A stretch of 64,000 nt of DNA from Ferrovibrio sp964218355 (GTDB lineage Bacteria > Pseudomonadota > Alphaproteobacteria > Ferrovibrionales > Ferrovibrionaceae). Shown here piece after piece: positions 10,880 through 18,765 of the stretch; positions within the stretch are counted from its first letter, which is position 1; each line of letters begins with the position of its first letter. The stretch lies in contig NZ_CAXPMC010000016.1 in the NCBI RefSeq assembly GCF_964218355.1, forward strand, positions 429,912 through 493,911, in the 5' to 3' direction. Both the position numbers and the translations under genes were made by a program. Below the pieces are notes generated by a model, which ran no database searches, was not told the origin of the DNA, and was given only the letters and a program-made list of their open reading frames with translations.

Positions 10880-12019
10880 TCAGCGCCGCGGCGGCCGGCC
10901 GTTGGCATCCGGCCGGCCAAGGCCGAGTTCCTGCTCGTGCTGGGCATAGGCGCGCACGATCTTGGTGACCAGCGGATGCCGCACCACATCGGCCTCGCCG
11001 AAGCGCACGAAGGAAATGCCCTCGGTGCCGTCGAGGATGTCCAGCGCATGGCGCAGGCCCGAAGGCACGCCGATCGGCAGGTCGATCTGCGACAGGTCGC
11101 CTGTTACTGCCAGCCGCGAGTTTTCACCCAGGCGCGTCAGCAGCATTTTCATCTGCACCGGCGAGGTATTCTGCGATTCATCGAGGATGACGAAGGCATT
11201 CGCCAGCGTACGGCCGCGCATGAAGGCCAGCGGCGCCACCTCGATCTCGCCGCTTTCGAGGCCCTTGGCGACCCGCTCGGCCGGCAGCATGTCGTAGAGC
11301 GCGTCATACAGCGGCCGCAGATAGGGATCGATCTTCTCGCGCATGTCGCCGGGCAGGAAGCCGAGCCGCTCGCCGGCTTCCACCGCCGGCCGCGACAGGA
11401 TGATGCGGTCGACACGGCCCTCCAGCAGCATGGAGACCGCCATGGCCACCGCCAGATAGGTCTTGCCGGTGCCGGCCGGGCCGAGGCCGAAGACCAGTTC
11501 ATGCCGGCTGAGCGCCGTCAGGTATTCCTTCTGCACCGGCGAACGCGGAATGATCAGCCGCTTGGTGGTGCGGACGGCGCCTTCCGGCACCGGCCGGTCG
11601 CCGCCACCGGCAGCCGTGTTGCGATCGCGCGACTTGGTGATCACCGGAGCGTTCATCGGGCCTCCCTGTGCTGCATCCTCGGCAAGCGCCATGCGGATGG
11701 CGCCGTCGACATCGCCCATCTCGATCATCCGGCCCTGGGCCAGCCGGCCGTAAAGTTCGTTCAGCACCGCCCGCGCGCGCTGCTGCGCGGGCCCGTCGCC
11801 GCTGATCATCAGCAGGTTGCCGCGCGGCGTGACGGCAACGTCGAGTTTCTGCTCGATCTGTGCCAGATGGCGGTCATGCTCGCCGGCCAGCAGGGCCAGC
11901 AGGCGGTTGTCGTCGAATTCCAGGGTGATCGGCTGGCCGGATGATCCGGCGCCGCGCGCATCGCTCACAGGCTTGAGCCTTTCGATTTCAAGCAGGTCCT
12001 TGTGCCGGGCCCGCGTCAC
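10880..12019 (-). CDS. phoH: PhoH family protein (PhoH-like ATPase)
   Basis: A 379-residue cytoplasmic ATPase of the PhoH/YbeZ type, encoded beside ybeY in many bacteria and presumed to act with it in RNA metabolism. An N-terminal KH-like part (residues about 25-90) precedes the P-loop domain. Walker A is GPAGTGKTYLA and Walker B with the following motif is NAFVILDESQNTSPVQMKML; the sensor is LAVTGDLSQIDLP. The GTG start at 12019 overlaps the miaB stop (GTGA), a sign of translational coupling. Confidence 0.93.
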   Translation of the reverse strand: MTRARHKDLLEIERLKPVSDARGAGSSGQPITLEFDDNRLLALLAGEHDRHLAQIEQKLDVAVTPRGNLLMISGDGPAQQRARAVLNELYGRLAQGRMIEMGDVDGAIRMALAEDAAQGGPMNAPVITKSRDRNTAAGGGDRPVPEGAVRTTKRLIIPRSPVQKEYLTALSRHELVFGLGPAGTGKTYLAVAMAVSMLLEGRVDRIILSRPAVEAGERLGFLPGDMREKIDPYLRPLYDALYDMLPAERVAKGLESGEIEVAPLAFMRGRTLANAFVILDESQNTSPVQMKMLLTRLGENSRLAVTGDLSQIDLPIGVPSGLRHALDILDGTEGISFVRFGEADVVRHPLVTKIVRAYAQHEQELGLGRPDANGRPPRR

Positions 12020-13443
12020 GCGGCCTCGCGGCCGTCACCGGCCAGCACAAGCTGTCCGGCAAGGGAACTGGCGGATGCGGCCGTGACCGTCACGGTGGCG
12101 GCATCGCCGATGGCGAGGCCGCTGTCGGCGACCACCACCGACTGCATCCAGGGCGAACGGCCGATCAGCTGGCCGGCATGCTTGCCCGGCCGGTCGAACA
12201 GCACGTCGATGCGGCGGCCGACCAGCGTCCGGTTGAAGGCCGCCGCCTGCTCCTGCAGCAGCGCCTGCAGGGCATGCAGCCGCTCGGTGGCCACTGCCTC
12301 GGGCACCTTGCCGGGCATCAGGCTGCCGGGCGTGCCCGGCCGAGCCGAATAGCGGAAGGAATAGGACGCGGCGAAGCCGATATCGCGTACCAGCTGCAGG
12401 GTTGCCTCGAAATCGCGGTCGCTTTCGCCCGGGAAGCCGGTGATGAAATCGGAGCTGAGCGCGATATCGGGCCGTGCGGCGCGCAGCTTTTCGATGATGC
12501 GGCGGTAATCGTCGCCGGTATGGCCGCGGTTCATCGCCCTGAGGACCGCATCCGAGCCCGACTGCACCGGCAGATGCAGGAACGGCATCAGCGCCGCGAT
12601 CTCGCCATGGGCGGCGATCAGGTCGTCGTCCATCTCGCGCGGATGCGAGGTGGTGTAGCGCCAGCGCAGGCCGGGATGCTGCGCACCGTAGCGGTCGTTG
12701 AGCGCCCGCAGCAGCCGGCCGAGCGACCAGCTGCCGCCATCCGCCGCCGCGCCATGCCAGGCATTGACGTTCTGGCCCAGCAGCACGATCTCGCGGGCCC
12801 CGGCCCCGATCAGGCGGCCGGCCTCGGCGATCACGGCCTCGGCGGGGCGGGAATATTCGGCGCCGCGGGTATAGGGCACGACGCAGAAGGTGCAGAACTT
12901 GTCGCAGCCCTCCTGGATCGCCAGCAGGCCGACCGGGCCCGGCGCCGCGGCGGCCTGTTCGGGCAGATGGTCGAATTTCGATTCGACCGGGAAATCCGTG
13001 TCCATCACCCCGCTGCCGCGCAGGGCGGGCCCATGGCCGGCCGCCGCCGGCCGGCGGCGGTCCGCCCCCTGCTTCCTTTCCATCCGGGCCAGCAGCTCGG
13101 GCAGCCGGTGATAGGCCTGCGGGCCGACCACCAGATCGACAAAGGGGGCGCGGGCCATGATCTCGTCGCCCTCGGCCTGGGCGACGCAGCCGGCGACCGC
13201 GATGGTGACGTCGCCGCCGGCGGCGCGGGCCTCGGTCTTGCGGATGCGCCAGTGGCCGAGCTCGGAGAACACCTTCTCGGCGGCCTTCTCGCGGATATGG
13301 CAGGTGTTGATGATGACCATGTCGGCATCATCGGGCGTCTCGGTCTTGGCGTATCCCAGCGGGGCCAGCACGTCCGCCATGCGGGCGGAATCGTAGACAT
13401 TCATCTGGCAGCCGTAGGTCTTGATAAACAGCTTCTTGGCCAA
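12016..13443 (-). CDS. miaB: tRNA-2-methylthio-N6-dimethylallyladenosine synthase MiaB
   Basis: A 475-residue radical-SAM methylthiotransferase that adds the methylthio group to i6A37 of tRNA. The N-terminal UPF0004 domain shows the three cluster cysteines (YGCQMN, NTCHIRE, VAGCVAQ). The radical-SAM motif is CDKFCTFCVVPYTRG (C-x3-C-x2-C), followed by the GQNVNAW motif and SSDFITGFPGE. A C-terminal TRAM domain ends the protein. ATG 13443 begins MAKKLFIKTYGCQMN, the standard start. It is first in the miaB-phoH-ybeY-corC-lnt run, and its promoter should lie in the unusual intergenic island upstream. Confidence 0.96.
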   Translation of the reverse strand: MAKKLFIKTYGCQMNVYDSARMADVLAPLGYAKTETPDDADMVIINTCHIREKAAEKVFSELGHWRIRKTEARAAGGDVTIAVAGCVAQAEGDEIMARAPFVDLVVGPQAYHRLPELLARMERKQGADRRRPAAAGHGPALRGSGVMDTDFPVESKFDHLPEQAAAAPGPVGLLAIQEGCDKFCTFCVVPYTRGAEYSRPAEAVIAEAGRLIGAGAREIVLLGQNVNAWHGAAADGGSWSLGRLLRALNDRYGAQHPGLRWRYTTSHPREMDDDLIAAHGEIAALMPFLHLPVQSGSDAVLRAMNRGHTGDDYRRIIEKLRAARPDIALSSDFITGFPGESDRDFEATLQLVRDIGFAASYSFRYSARPGTPGSLMPGKVPEAVATERLHALQALLQEQAAAFNRTLVGRRIDVLFDRPGKHAGQLIGRSPWMQSVVVADSGLAIGDAATVTVTAASASSLAGQLVLAGDGREAA

Positions 13444-13746
13444 GTCCGTGTTTCAGCGGGGCAAAATGCGATTGGCAGCCGCCCCAGACGCTCCTTGCAA
13501 GAGAAACCGACCGGTCTACAACCTACCATCTGGGGCGCCAGAATCAAGCGCCGCAACGCCGCAACGCCACTCCGGTCACGGATTCTTCACAGAAAAATCA
13601 GTCACTTAGATGCCACCCGGGAATCCGGCAACCCGCCGGCCGGCCGCCACCGCCGCTGCCGGCGACGGCCATCTGCGGCCCGGCCCGGCCCACTGCAGCC
13701 CGTTGCAGCCCGCTGCGGCCAGCAGAAGCCCGTCCGATCCCGGCCT

Positions 13747-13893
13747 GGCCGGCAAAATCCCGTTCGATCCAAAATATATGGCTGTTTTCCATCATAAAAG
13801 CCAATTCGAGCCCAGTCGCACAACCGGGCAGATCTCAGACAGATCCACGATGTCCAACAGCAATCCGGCCATCGCCGGCACGAACATACATAG
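13747..13893. repeat. Dispersed intergenic repeat, copy A
   Basis: Shares ordered blocks with 49660-49823 in the same orientation: CCGGCAAAATCCCGT-x-CGATCCA (13748-13771), AAAAGCCAATTC (13796-13807), CACGATG-xx-CAACAGC (13846-13862), CAATCCGG and GAACATA near 13882. Just before it (about 13711-13746) is a diverged tandem copy of the first block (AGCAGAAGCCCGTCCGATCC). Neither copy codes for a recognisable protein. Confidence 0.65.
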
Positions 13894-14031
13894 GAATGAA
13901 TGGAATATTATGGGGTGGCAAGCATACCGCGTAGCGCCACCAGGAGCCGCGACTCGGCCTCGTGCTCGTCATATTTGAGGCTGAAGGCTTCCTGTTCTGG
14001 GGTTTATCGGATTTGCACGCCTGCACCACCC

Positions 14032-14054
14032 CTTGTAATTCAACGGCTTACAAG
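14032..14054. repeat. Inverted repeat CTTGTAA-N9-TTACAAG
   Basis: A perfect 7-bp inverted repeat with a 9-base spacer in the AT-richer part of the island. It could be an RNA hairpin or a protein-binding site. No adjacent gene explains it. Confidence 0.5.
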
Positions 14055-14109
14055 AAAATGTTCACGGATTTAGAGTCTGCTATTGCCACTCCCGCATTTC
14101 CGCGTACCG

Positions 14110-14352
14110 TTATGGCACTCTGGTTGCGTAACCGGAGTTGGCTGGGGCCGGGGAGGCCGTTGATTTAGCGGTCGGTGGCCTCCCCACGCCCCAAGTGTAG
14201 TGCCGAAAGGAGGTGCGTGGGCATGCAACCCATAATATAATCTCCTTCCGGGCTATGGAGGCGCTAGCAACACCGCCATAGCTCGCAGCCCCGTTGGGGG
14301 ACCCGAGGGCGGCAGGGAAACCTGCCGCTCTCACCTTTTGCGAAATCCGCAC
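14110..14352 (-). CDS. Hypothetical 80-residue protein in the hairpin-rich island
   Basis: Not recognised. The frame reads MRISQKVRAAGFPAALGSP, then GGVASASIARKE and ACPRTSFRHYTWGVG. It is rich in Ala, Arg and Ser, has no membrane segment and no clear domain. It runs antisense through several strong inverted repeats, so the open frame may be a by-product of a structured RNA or a remnant of a mobile-element gene. Base composition differs from the conserved genes on both sides. I list it because no better coding frame occupies this stretch. Confidence 0.22.
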   Translation of the reverse strand: MRISQKVRAAGFPAALGSPNGAASYGGVASASIARKEIILWVACPRTSFRHYTWGVGRPPTAKSTASPAPANSGYATRVP

Positions 14353-14381
14353 GCGGTTGCGTTCGTTTGCGAATTTCGCAA
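14150..14381. ncRNA. Candidate structured RNA: cluster of four strong inverted repeats
   Basis: Within 232 bases there are four perfect pairings. GGGGAGGCC (14150) pairs with GGCCTCCCC (to 14185) over an 18-base loop. GCTATGG (14252) pairs with CCATAGC (to 14282). GGCAGG-GAAA-CCTGCC lies at 14311-14326, with a GNRA-type tetraloop on the plus strand. TTGCGAAAT (14338) pairs with ATTTCGCAA (to 14381). The density, the GAAA loop and the lack of a convincing gene suggest a folded transcript, more likely from the plus strand. I do not recognise the family. Confidence 0.35.
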
Positions 14382-14823
14382 CAAACCTACGCTACATTTT
14401 GTATCACGCCAATGATAAATCCAACCGGATTGGAATTGGTTTTATCGTCAGCGGACTCGATCTAGCGGCAGATCGTACCCTTTTTGCTCTCGTCCGTCAA
14501 GTTGATATAAAACGCAGTTACATCAGTGACATAATAGAATTTTGCGTCATGACCTAAAGTGTATAATTAGGAATATTGTCAATATCACCCGCGCAGGCAA
14601 CCGGCACAGGCGATGCGAGAGGAGCGCCCGGATGGCTGGCTGGCGGAAGCTGGCTGACTACCGGACGCTCCGGGGATGAACGGGTTCGCCGGTCAGAGGC
14701 CCCATACACAAGACGTTCCGCGCCAGCCGTTTCTTCACCGTAACGGAAAATTTTTATTGCCCCCCTGCAGGCCGGCGCAGGAACCGGGAAGCACCGGCGG
14801 TGCCGGATGCCTAGACTGGCGCC

Positions 14824-15573
14824 ATGACCCTGCAGAATCCGCCCCTTCCGCATCCCCCGCTCGATTGGGACCGGCTGGCCGCCGCTCTCGACCGCCATGG
14901 CGTCGCCACCACCGGAATCCCGCTGCTGGATGCACAGACCTGCGCCGCGCTGGCGGCCCTGTATGACGCGCCGCCTGATGACGGGGCGTCGCCGTTCCGC
15001 AGCCGGGTGGTGATGGCCCGCCACGGCTTCGGCCAGGGCGAGTACCGCTATTTCGCCTATCCCCTGCCCGCCATCGTGCAGGCCCTGCGCACGGCGCTGT
15101 ATCCGCCGCTGGCCGCCATCGCCGGCCGCTGGGCCGCCGCAGCCGGCAGCCCGCAACGCTGGCCGGCCACACATGCCGAGTATCTGGCGCAATGCCATGC
15201 CGCCGGGCAGACGCGGCCGACGCCCCTGCTGCTGCGCTACGGCGAAGGCGACTATAACTGCCTGCACCAGGATCTTTACGGCGAGATGGTCTTCCCGCTG
15301 CAGGCGGTGATCCTGCTGTCAGACCCGGCGCGGGACTTCACCGGCGGCGAGCTGGTGCTGACCGAACAGCGGCCGCGCATGCAGTCGCGCGCCGAAGTCG
15401 TGCCGCTGCAGCAGGGCGAGGCGGCGATCTTCCCGGTACATCATCGTCCCGTGCAGGGCCGCCCGGTGAAAGGCCGGCGCGGCACCTACCGCGTGACCAT
15501 GCGCCACGGTGTCAGCCGGCTGCGCAGTGGCAGCCGGCACACGCTGGGCATCATCTTCCACGATGCCGGCTGA
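14824..15573 (+). CDS. 2OG-Fe(II) oxygenase
   Basis: A 249-residue member of the 2-oxoglutarate/Fe(II) dioxygenase superfamily. The iron-binding HxD motif is in NCLHQDLYGEMVFPLQAVILLS (His148, Asp150). The distal His is His206 or His207 (FPVHHRPVQG), and an Arg follows in TYRVTMRHGVSRLRSG. LLRYGEGDYNCLHQD is like the prolyl-hydroxylase-type group whose members may act on proteins or small molecules; the substrate is unknown. It is read on the plus strand against the surrounding minus-strand block, and is convergent with plsC (3 bases apart). ATG 14824 is the only sensible start. Confidence 0.8.
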   Translation: MTLQNPPLPHPPLDWDRLAAALDRHGVATTGIPLLDAQTCAALAALYDAPPDDGASPFRSRVVMARHGFGQGEYRYFAYPLPAIVQALRTALYPPLAAIAGRWAAAAGSPQRWPATHAEYLAQCHAAGQTRPTPLLLRYGEGDYNCLHQDLYGEMVFPLQAVILLSDPARDFTGGELVLTEQRPRMQSRAEVVPLQQGEAAIFPVHHRPVQGRPVKGRRGTYRVTMRHGVSRLRSGSRHTLGIIFHDAG

Positions 15574-15576
15574 CGG

Positions 15577-16392
15577 TCAGTGGCGCAGCGGCGGCAGGCT
15601 GCGACGGCCGGGCGGGCGGCCGGCATTGATATCGCTGAGGCCTTCCAGCACCCGCTGGTGACACCAGGCGGCCATGCCCTTGCGCGAGGCGAAGGCGTCC
15701 ATGGTGACCGGCTGGTGGAATTCCACCACCGCCTCGCTGGGGCCGGCCTTGAGGAACCGCCACAGATGCGGCAGCAGGTCTTCGTCGCCGACCCAGGCAA
15801 AGAACCGCATCCAGCGCCGGCCGACCGGCATGTGGTTGAGCCGGCTGTAGCCCAGGCTGACCGGCTGCACCGTCAGCAGGCGACCGCGCACCGGCTGTTC
15901 GGCGGCCGCGAAGAAGGCCGACTTGAAATTGTGGATGCGCAGGCCGTCCGACGAGGTGCCTTCCGGGAACAGGATCAGGTTGTCGCCGCTTTCCAGCCGT
16001 TCGCGCATCTCGTCGCGGTGCTCGGCCGTGCGGCGGGGGTTGTTGCGCTCGACGAAGACCGTGCGCTGCAGCCGCGCCAGCAGGCCGAAGAACGGCCAGT
16101 CGTTGACCTCGTGCTTGGCGATGAAGCTGGCCGGCAGGGCCGCCGAGAGCACGACGATGTCGAGCCACGAGATGTGGTTGCAGACGAACAGCGTCGGCGC
16201 GGCGGCGGAAGGCACGCCGACCCGGCGGATCTTCACCCGCAGCAGCCAGGCGAGACTGCGGTGGTAGAAATGCGGCAGCGACCGGCGCAGCGGGCTGCGG
16301 GTGCGGATCAGCAGCACCTGCAGCGGAATCAGCAGCAGCGTCCAGACCGTGAAGACGGTCAGGGTCGCAATGGCACGCAGGGTCATGGTCAC
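15577..16392 (-). CDS. plsC: 1-acyl-sn-glycerol-3-phosphate acyltransferase
   Basis: A 271-residue inner-membrane acyltransferase making phosphatidic acid in phospholipid synthesis. The N-terminal segment LRAIATLTVFTVWTLLLIPL is membrane-spanning. The acyltransferase motifs are NHISWLD (H-x4-D), FVERNNPRRT and FPEGTSSDG. It lies 16 bases downstream of the Fur-family gene. A plsC homologue between fur and miaB is common in alphaproteobacteria; here miaB is pushed away by the inserted island and the oxygenase gene. Confidence 0.9.
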   Translation of the reverse strand: MTMTLRAIATLTVFTVWTLLLIPLQVLLIRTRSPLRRSLPHFYHRSLAWLLRVKIRRVGVPSAAAPTLFVCNHISWLDIVVLSAALPASFIAKHEVNDWPFFGLLARLQRTVFVERNNPRRTAEHRDEMRERLESGDNLILFPEGTSSDGLRIHNFKSAFFAAAEQPVRGRLLTVQPVSLGYSRLNHMPVGRRWMRFFAWVGDEDLLPHLWRFLKAGPSEAVVEFHQPVTMDAFASRKGMAAWCHQRVLEGLSDINAGRPPGRRSLPPLRH

Positions 16393-16408
16393 GGAAATGG
16401 CCGACAGG

Positions 16409-16852
16409 TCAGTCGGCGCCCTTCTTGCCGGGGGCCTTGCCCTTGTCGTCGAGCGGCACGCCGAACAGTTCCAGCCGGTGATCGACCAGCTTGTATCCCA
16501 GGCGCGCCGCGATCTTTTCCTGCAGCGCCTCGATCTCGGGATCGTTGAACTCGATGATCTTGCCGCTGCGCGTGTCGATCAGGTGATCGTGGTGCGACTC
16601 GGGCATTTCCTCATAGCGGGCGCGCCCGTCGCCGAGATCGAGCCGGCTGAGGATGCCGTTCTCCTCGAACATGCGCACCGTGCGGTAGACGGTGGCAATC
16701 GAAATGCGCGGATCGACGGCCGCGGCACGGTGATGCAGCTCTTCCACATCCGGATGGTCGTCGGAAGCACTGAGGACCTGCGCGATCACCCGGCGCTGGT
16801 CGGTCATGCGCATGCCGAGCTGTTCACAAAGCTGTTCGAGACGGCTGCTCAT
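16409..16852 (-). CDS. Fur family metalloregulator (Fur/Mur-like)
   Basis: A 147-residue DNA-binding repressor. The winged helix covers residues about 1-85 (MRMTDQRRVIAQVLSASDDHPDVEEL, SIATVYRTVRMFEENGIL). The metal-binding region has SHHDHLIDTRSGKIIEF (His87-His90). The CxxC pair after HHDHLI of classical gammaproteobacterial Fur is replaced by DTRSG, as in alphaproteobacterial Fur/Mur, many of which respond to manganese or iron. The Lys-rich tail is not conserved. Metal specificity cannot be read from sequence. Confidence 0.9.
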   Translation of the reverse strand: MSSRLEQLCEQLGMRMTDQRRVIAQVLSASDDHPDVEELHHRAAAVDPRISIATVYRTVRMFEENGILSRLDLGDGRARYEEMPESHHDHLIDTRSGKIIEFNDPEIEALQEKIAARLGYKLVDHRLELFGVPLDDKGKAPGKKGAD

Positions 16853-16972
16853 GCGCCGAAGCCCTCTTTATTGTTCTTCACGTTGCCCCCGACCGGCAGA
16901 TTCCGGCGCGGCCCGGCCGCGGTGACCAGCGAGGTAGCGCAACACCACCTGACTGGCAAGCCTTCCGGCTGT

Positions 16973-17395
16973 TCAGCGGCCGCGGCGCCGGCCCTTGCCC
17001 AGACCGATTTTCTTCGCCAGCACCTGCCGTTGCAAGGCATAATTGGGTGCGACCATGGGATAGTCGGCCGGCAGGCCCCAGCGCTCGCGATACTGTTCCG
17101 GCGTCATGCTGTAATGACTCATCAGATGCCGTTTGAGCATCTTCAGCTTCTGCCCGTCCTCGAGGCAGATGATGTGTTCCGGCGTGACCGACTTCTTGAT
17201 CGGCACGGCCGGCTGCGGCTTGTCGGACAGCACCGCCGGCGCCGGCGCGACGCCGTCGAGGCCGGACAGGGTGCCATAGATCTGCCGGATCAGCGCCGGC
17301 AGATCCGCCGCCTCGACCTTGTTGTTCGACACATGCGCCGCCACGATCTCGGCGGTCAGGGCGAGCAGTTCGGACTTTTCGGCGGCATCGGCCAT
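16973..17395 (-). CDS. MucR/Ros family transcriptional regulator
   Basis: A 140-residue regulator of the Ros/MucR type, which binds AT-rich DNA and in relatives controls surface polysaccharide, cell-cycle and virulence genes. The prokaryotic zinc-finger region is IICLEDGQKLKMLKRHLMSHYSMTPEQYRERWGLP. The second Cys of Ros is replaced by Asp (C-L-E-D), as in many MucR proteins. PNYALQRQVLAKKIGLG is the usual C-terminal tail. It lies 120 bases before the Fur-family gene and 135 bases after the tsaB-rimI gene. Confidence 0.92.
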   Translation of the reverse strand: MADAAEKSELLALTAEIVAAHVSNNKVEAADLPALIRQIYGTLSGLDGVAPAPAVLSDKPQPAVPIKKSVTPEHIICLEDGQKLKMLKRHLMSHYSMTPEQYRERWGLPADYPMVAPNYALQRQVLAKKIGLGKGRRRGR

Positions 17396-17530
17396 GCGGG
17401 CGGCTCCCTGCGGGCTGGGCTGGAGTGAACTGGACTGAACCGGGGCTGGATGAACCGCAAGTATATTTGACGGCCGCCCCCAATAAATCCAGCCGCTGCC
17501 GCAAAGATTATTCGGTTATCACAGGTTTCG

Positions 17531-18715
17531 TCAGGAAATGGTGCACTTCAATACCAGTGCATCCCTGCGTTTTACCGTATCGCCCGGGTTTTTTTGTTTG
17601 CCGTCATAATAATCGCGGCGGCGGCCGACCTCGGCAAAGCCCGCCGCCGCATAGGCCGCCCGCGCCGCGGTATTATCGTCCGCGACCTCGAGGAAACACT
17701 GCCGCGCGCCCCGGCGGCCGGCTTCGGCCAGGCCGGCCTGCAGCAGGGCCCGGGCCACCCCCAGCCGCTGCAGCCGCGGCCGCACCGCCAGCGTGACGAT
17801 CTCCGCCTCGTCGGCGGCCAGCCGCAGCAGCAGGAAGCCGGCCGGCTGATCGCCGGCGGCCGCCAGCAGCGGCAGTGCGCCGGGCATCGCCAGCAGCCGG
17901 CCGATGCTGTCGGCGCTCCAGCCCTGCTCGTCCTGGGCGGTGAAAGCCTCCGCATGCAGAGCAGCCAGCAGCTCCGCCGCTTCCACGCCGCAGGGCCGCA
18001 CCGTCACGCCGAGCCGCGCCCGCGGCTGCGGCTGCGGCGGCAGGGCGGCATCGGGCGGGCGCACATAGAGCGGCGACGGCGGCTGTGCCGGCACCGGCAT
18101 CGCCATGGCCAGCCGGGCGACGACCACCGGATCGGGATCGGGCGCGGCCGCGGAAAGGACGAGATCGCCGCGCTGCGGCAGGGCCTCGCGCAGCAAGGCG
18201 CCGCCACTGCCGACCAGCAGCAGGTTCCCGTCCGGCAGTCGCGCCGCGGCGGCGGCCACCGGCAGCAGCAGCGGTTCGGTCAGCGGTGCGCCCGGTGGCG
18301 ACGGCTGCGCATCGAATATCTGCAGATAGACCTCGCCGCGACGGGCATCGATCACGGCGGCGACCGGCAGGCCCGGCATCTGCGCGGCCGCCGCCGCCGC
18401 CAGCGCCGCGGTGGTGGTGACGCCGCGCACCGGTTTGCCGGTGGCAAGCCCGAGCGCACGGGCGGTGGCCAGAGCCGTGCGGATGCCGGTGAACGAGCCC
18501 GGCCCGATGGTGGCGGCAAAACCGTCGAGGCCGGCAACGGCAAGGCCGGCCGCCGCGCAGGCCTCGTCGAGCACCGGCAGCAGGCGTTCGGCATTGCCGC
18601 GGCCGCCCGGCGAGACCACGCGCGCCAGCACGCGGCAGTCACGGCCATCCGCCGCAGCTTCGACGATGGCGGCCGAGCAGGCATTCAGCGCGGTATCGAC
18701 GGCCAGCAGCTTCAC
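17531..18715 (-). CDS. tsaB: TsaB-RimI fusion: t6A factor TsaB joined to a GNAT acetyltransferase
   Basis: One uninterrupted 394-residue frame. Residues 1 to about 225 are TsaB, the scaffold partner of TsaD in tRNA t6A37 synthesis: LLAVDTALNACSAAIV, ATIGPGSFTGIRTALATARAL and AVIDARRGEVYLQIFD. Residues about 238-394 form a GNAT domain like RimI, the N-acetyltransferase of ribosomal protein S18: ILTLAV-type strand EIVTLAVRPRLQRLGVARALL with the acetyl-CoA loop, then LEVADDNTAARAAYAAAGF and RRRDYY. In most alphaproteobacteria these are neighbouring separate genes, so the fusion is notable. A Pro-rich linker (LPPQPQPRARLG) joins the parts. GNAT motif A looks intact. Confidence 0.88.
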   Translation of the reverse strand: MKLLAVDTALNACSAAIVEAAADGRDCRVLARVVSPGGRGNAERLLPVLDEACAAAGLAVAGLDGFAATIGPGSFTGIRTALATARALGLATGKPVRGVTTTAALAAAAAAQMPGLPVAAVIDARRGEVYLQIFDAQPSPPGAPLTEPLLLPVAAAAARLPDGNLLLVGSGGALLREALPQRGDLVLSAAAPDPDPVVVARLAMAMPVPAQPPSPLYVRPPDAALPPQPQPRARLGVTVRPCGVEAAELLAALHAEAFTAQDEQGWSADSIGRLLAMPGALPLLAAAGDQPAGFLLLRLAADEAEIVTLAVRPRLQRLGVARALLQAGLAEAGRRGARQCFLEVADDNTAARAAYAAAGFAEVGRRRDYYDGKQKNPGDTVKRRDALVLKCTIS

Positions 18716-18765
18716 GCCGCACCCCCGCGATGATACGACAGCGGCAGAGCCGTTCCGGAGACCCC

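Larger units (their letters stand above)
13444..14823. other. 1.4-kb non-coding island between miaB and the 2OG-oxygenase gene
   Basis: No gene here is well supported. The part nearest miaB is GC-rich. At 13747-13893 lies one copy of a dispersed repeat. From about 13.8 to 14.6 kb the base composition is visibly more AT-rich than anywhere in the surrounding housekeeping block. Several perfect inverted repeats are present, noted separately. Short open frames exist on both strands, but only one (14110-14352, minus) is listed, with low confidence. No integrase, transposase or tRNA is present. Confidence 0.7.

Noticed and set aside
14294..14557. 87-codon plus-strand frame in the hairpin-rich island
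   Set aside because: No family resemblance and no clear ribosome site. It crosses inverted repeats that better fit an RNA.
14554..15267. 237-codon minus-strand frame opposite the 2OG oxygenase
   Set aside because: No motifs. The plus strand has the HxD iron site and a proper start.
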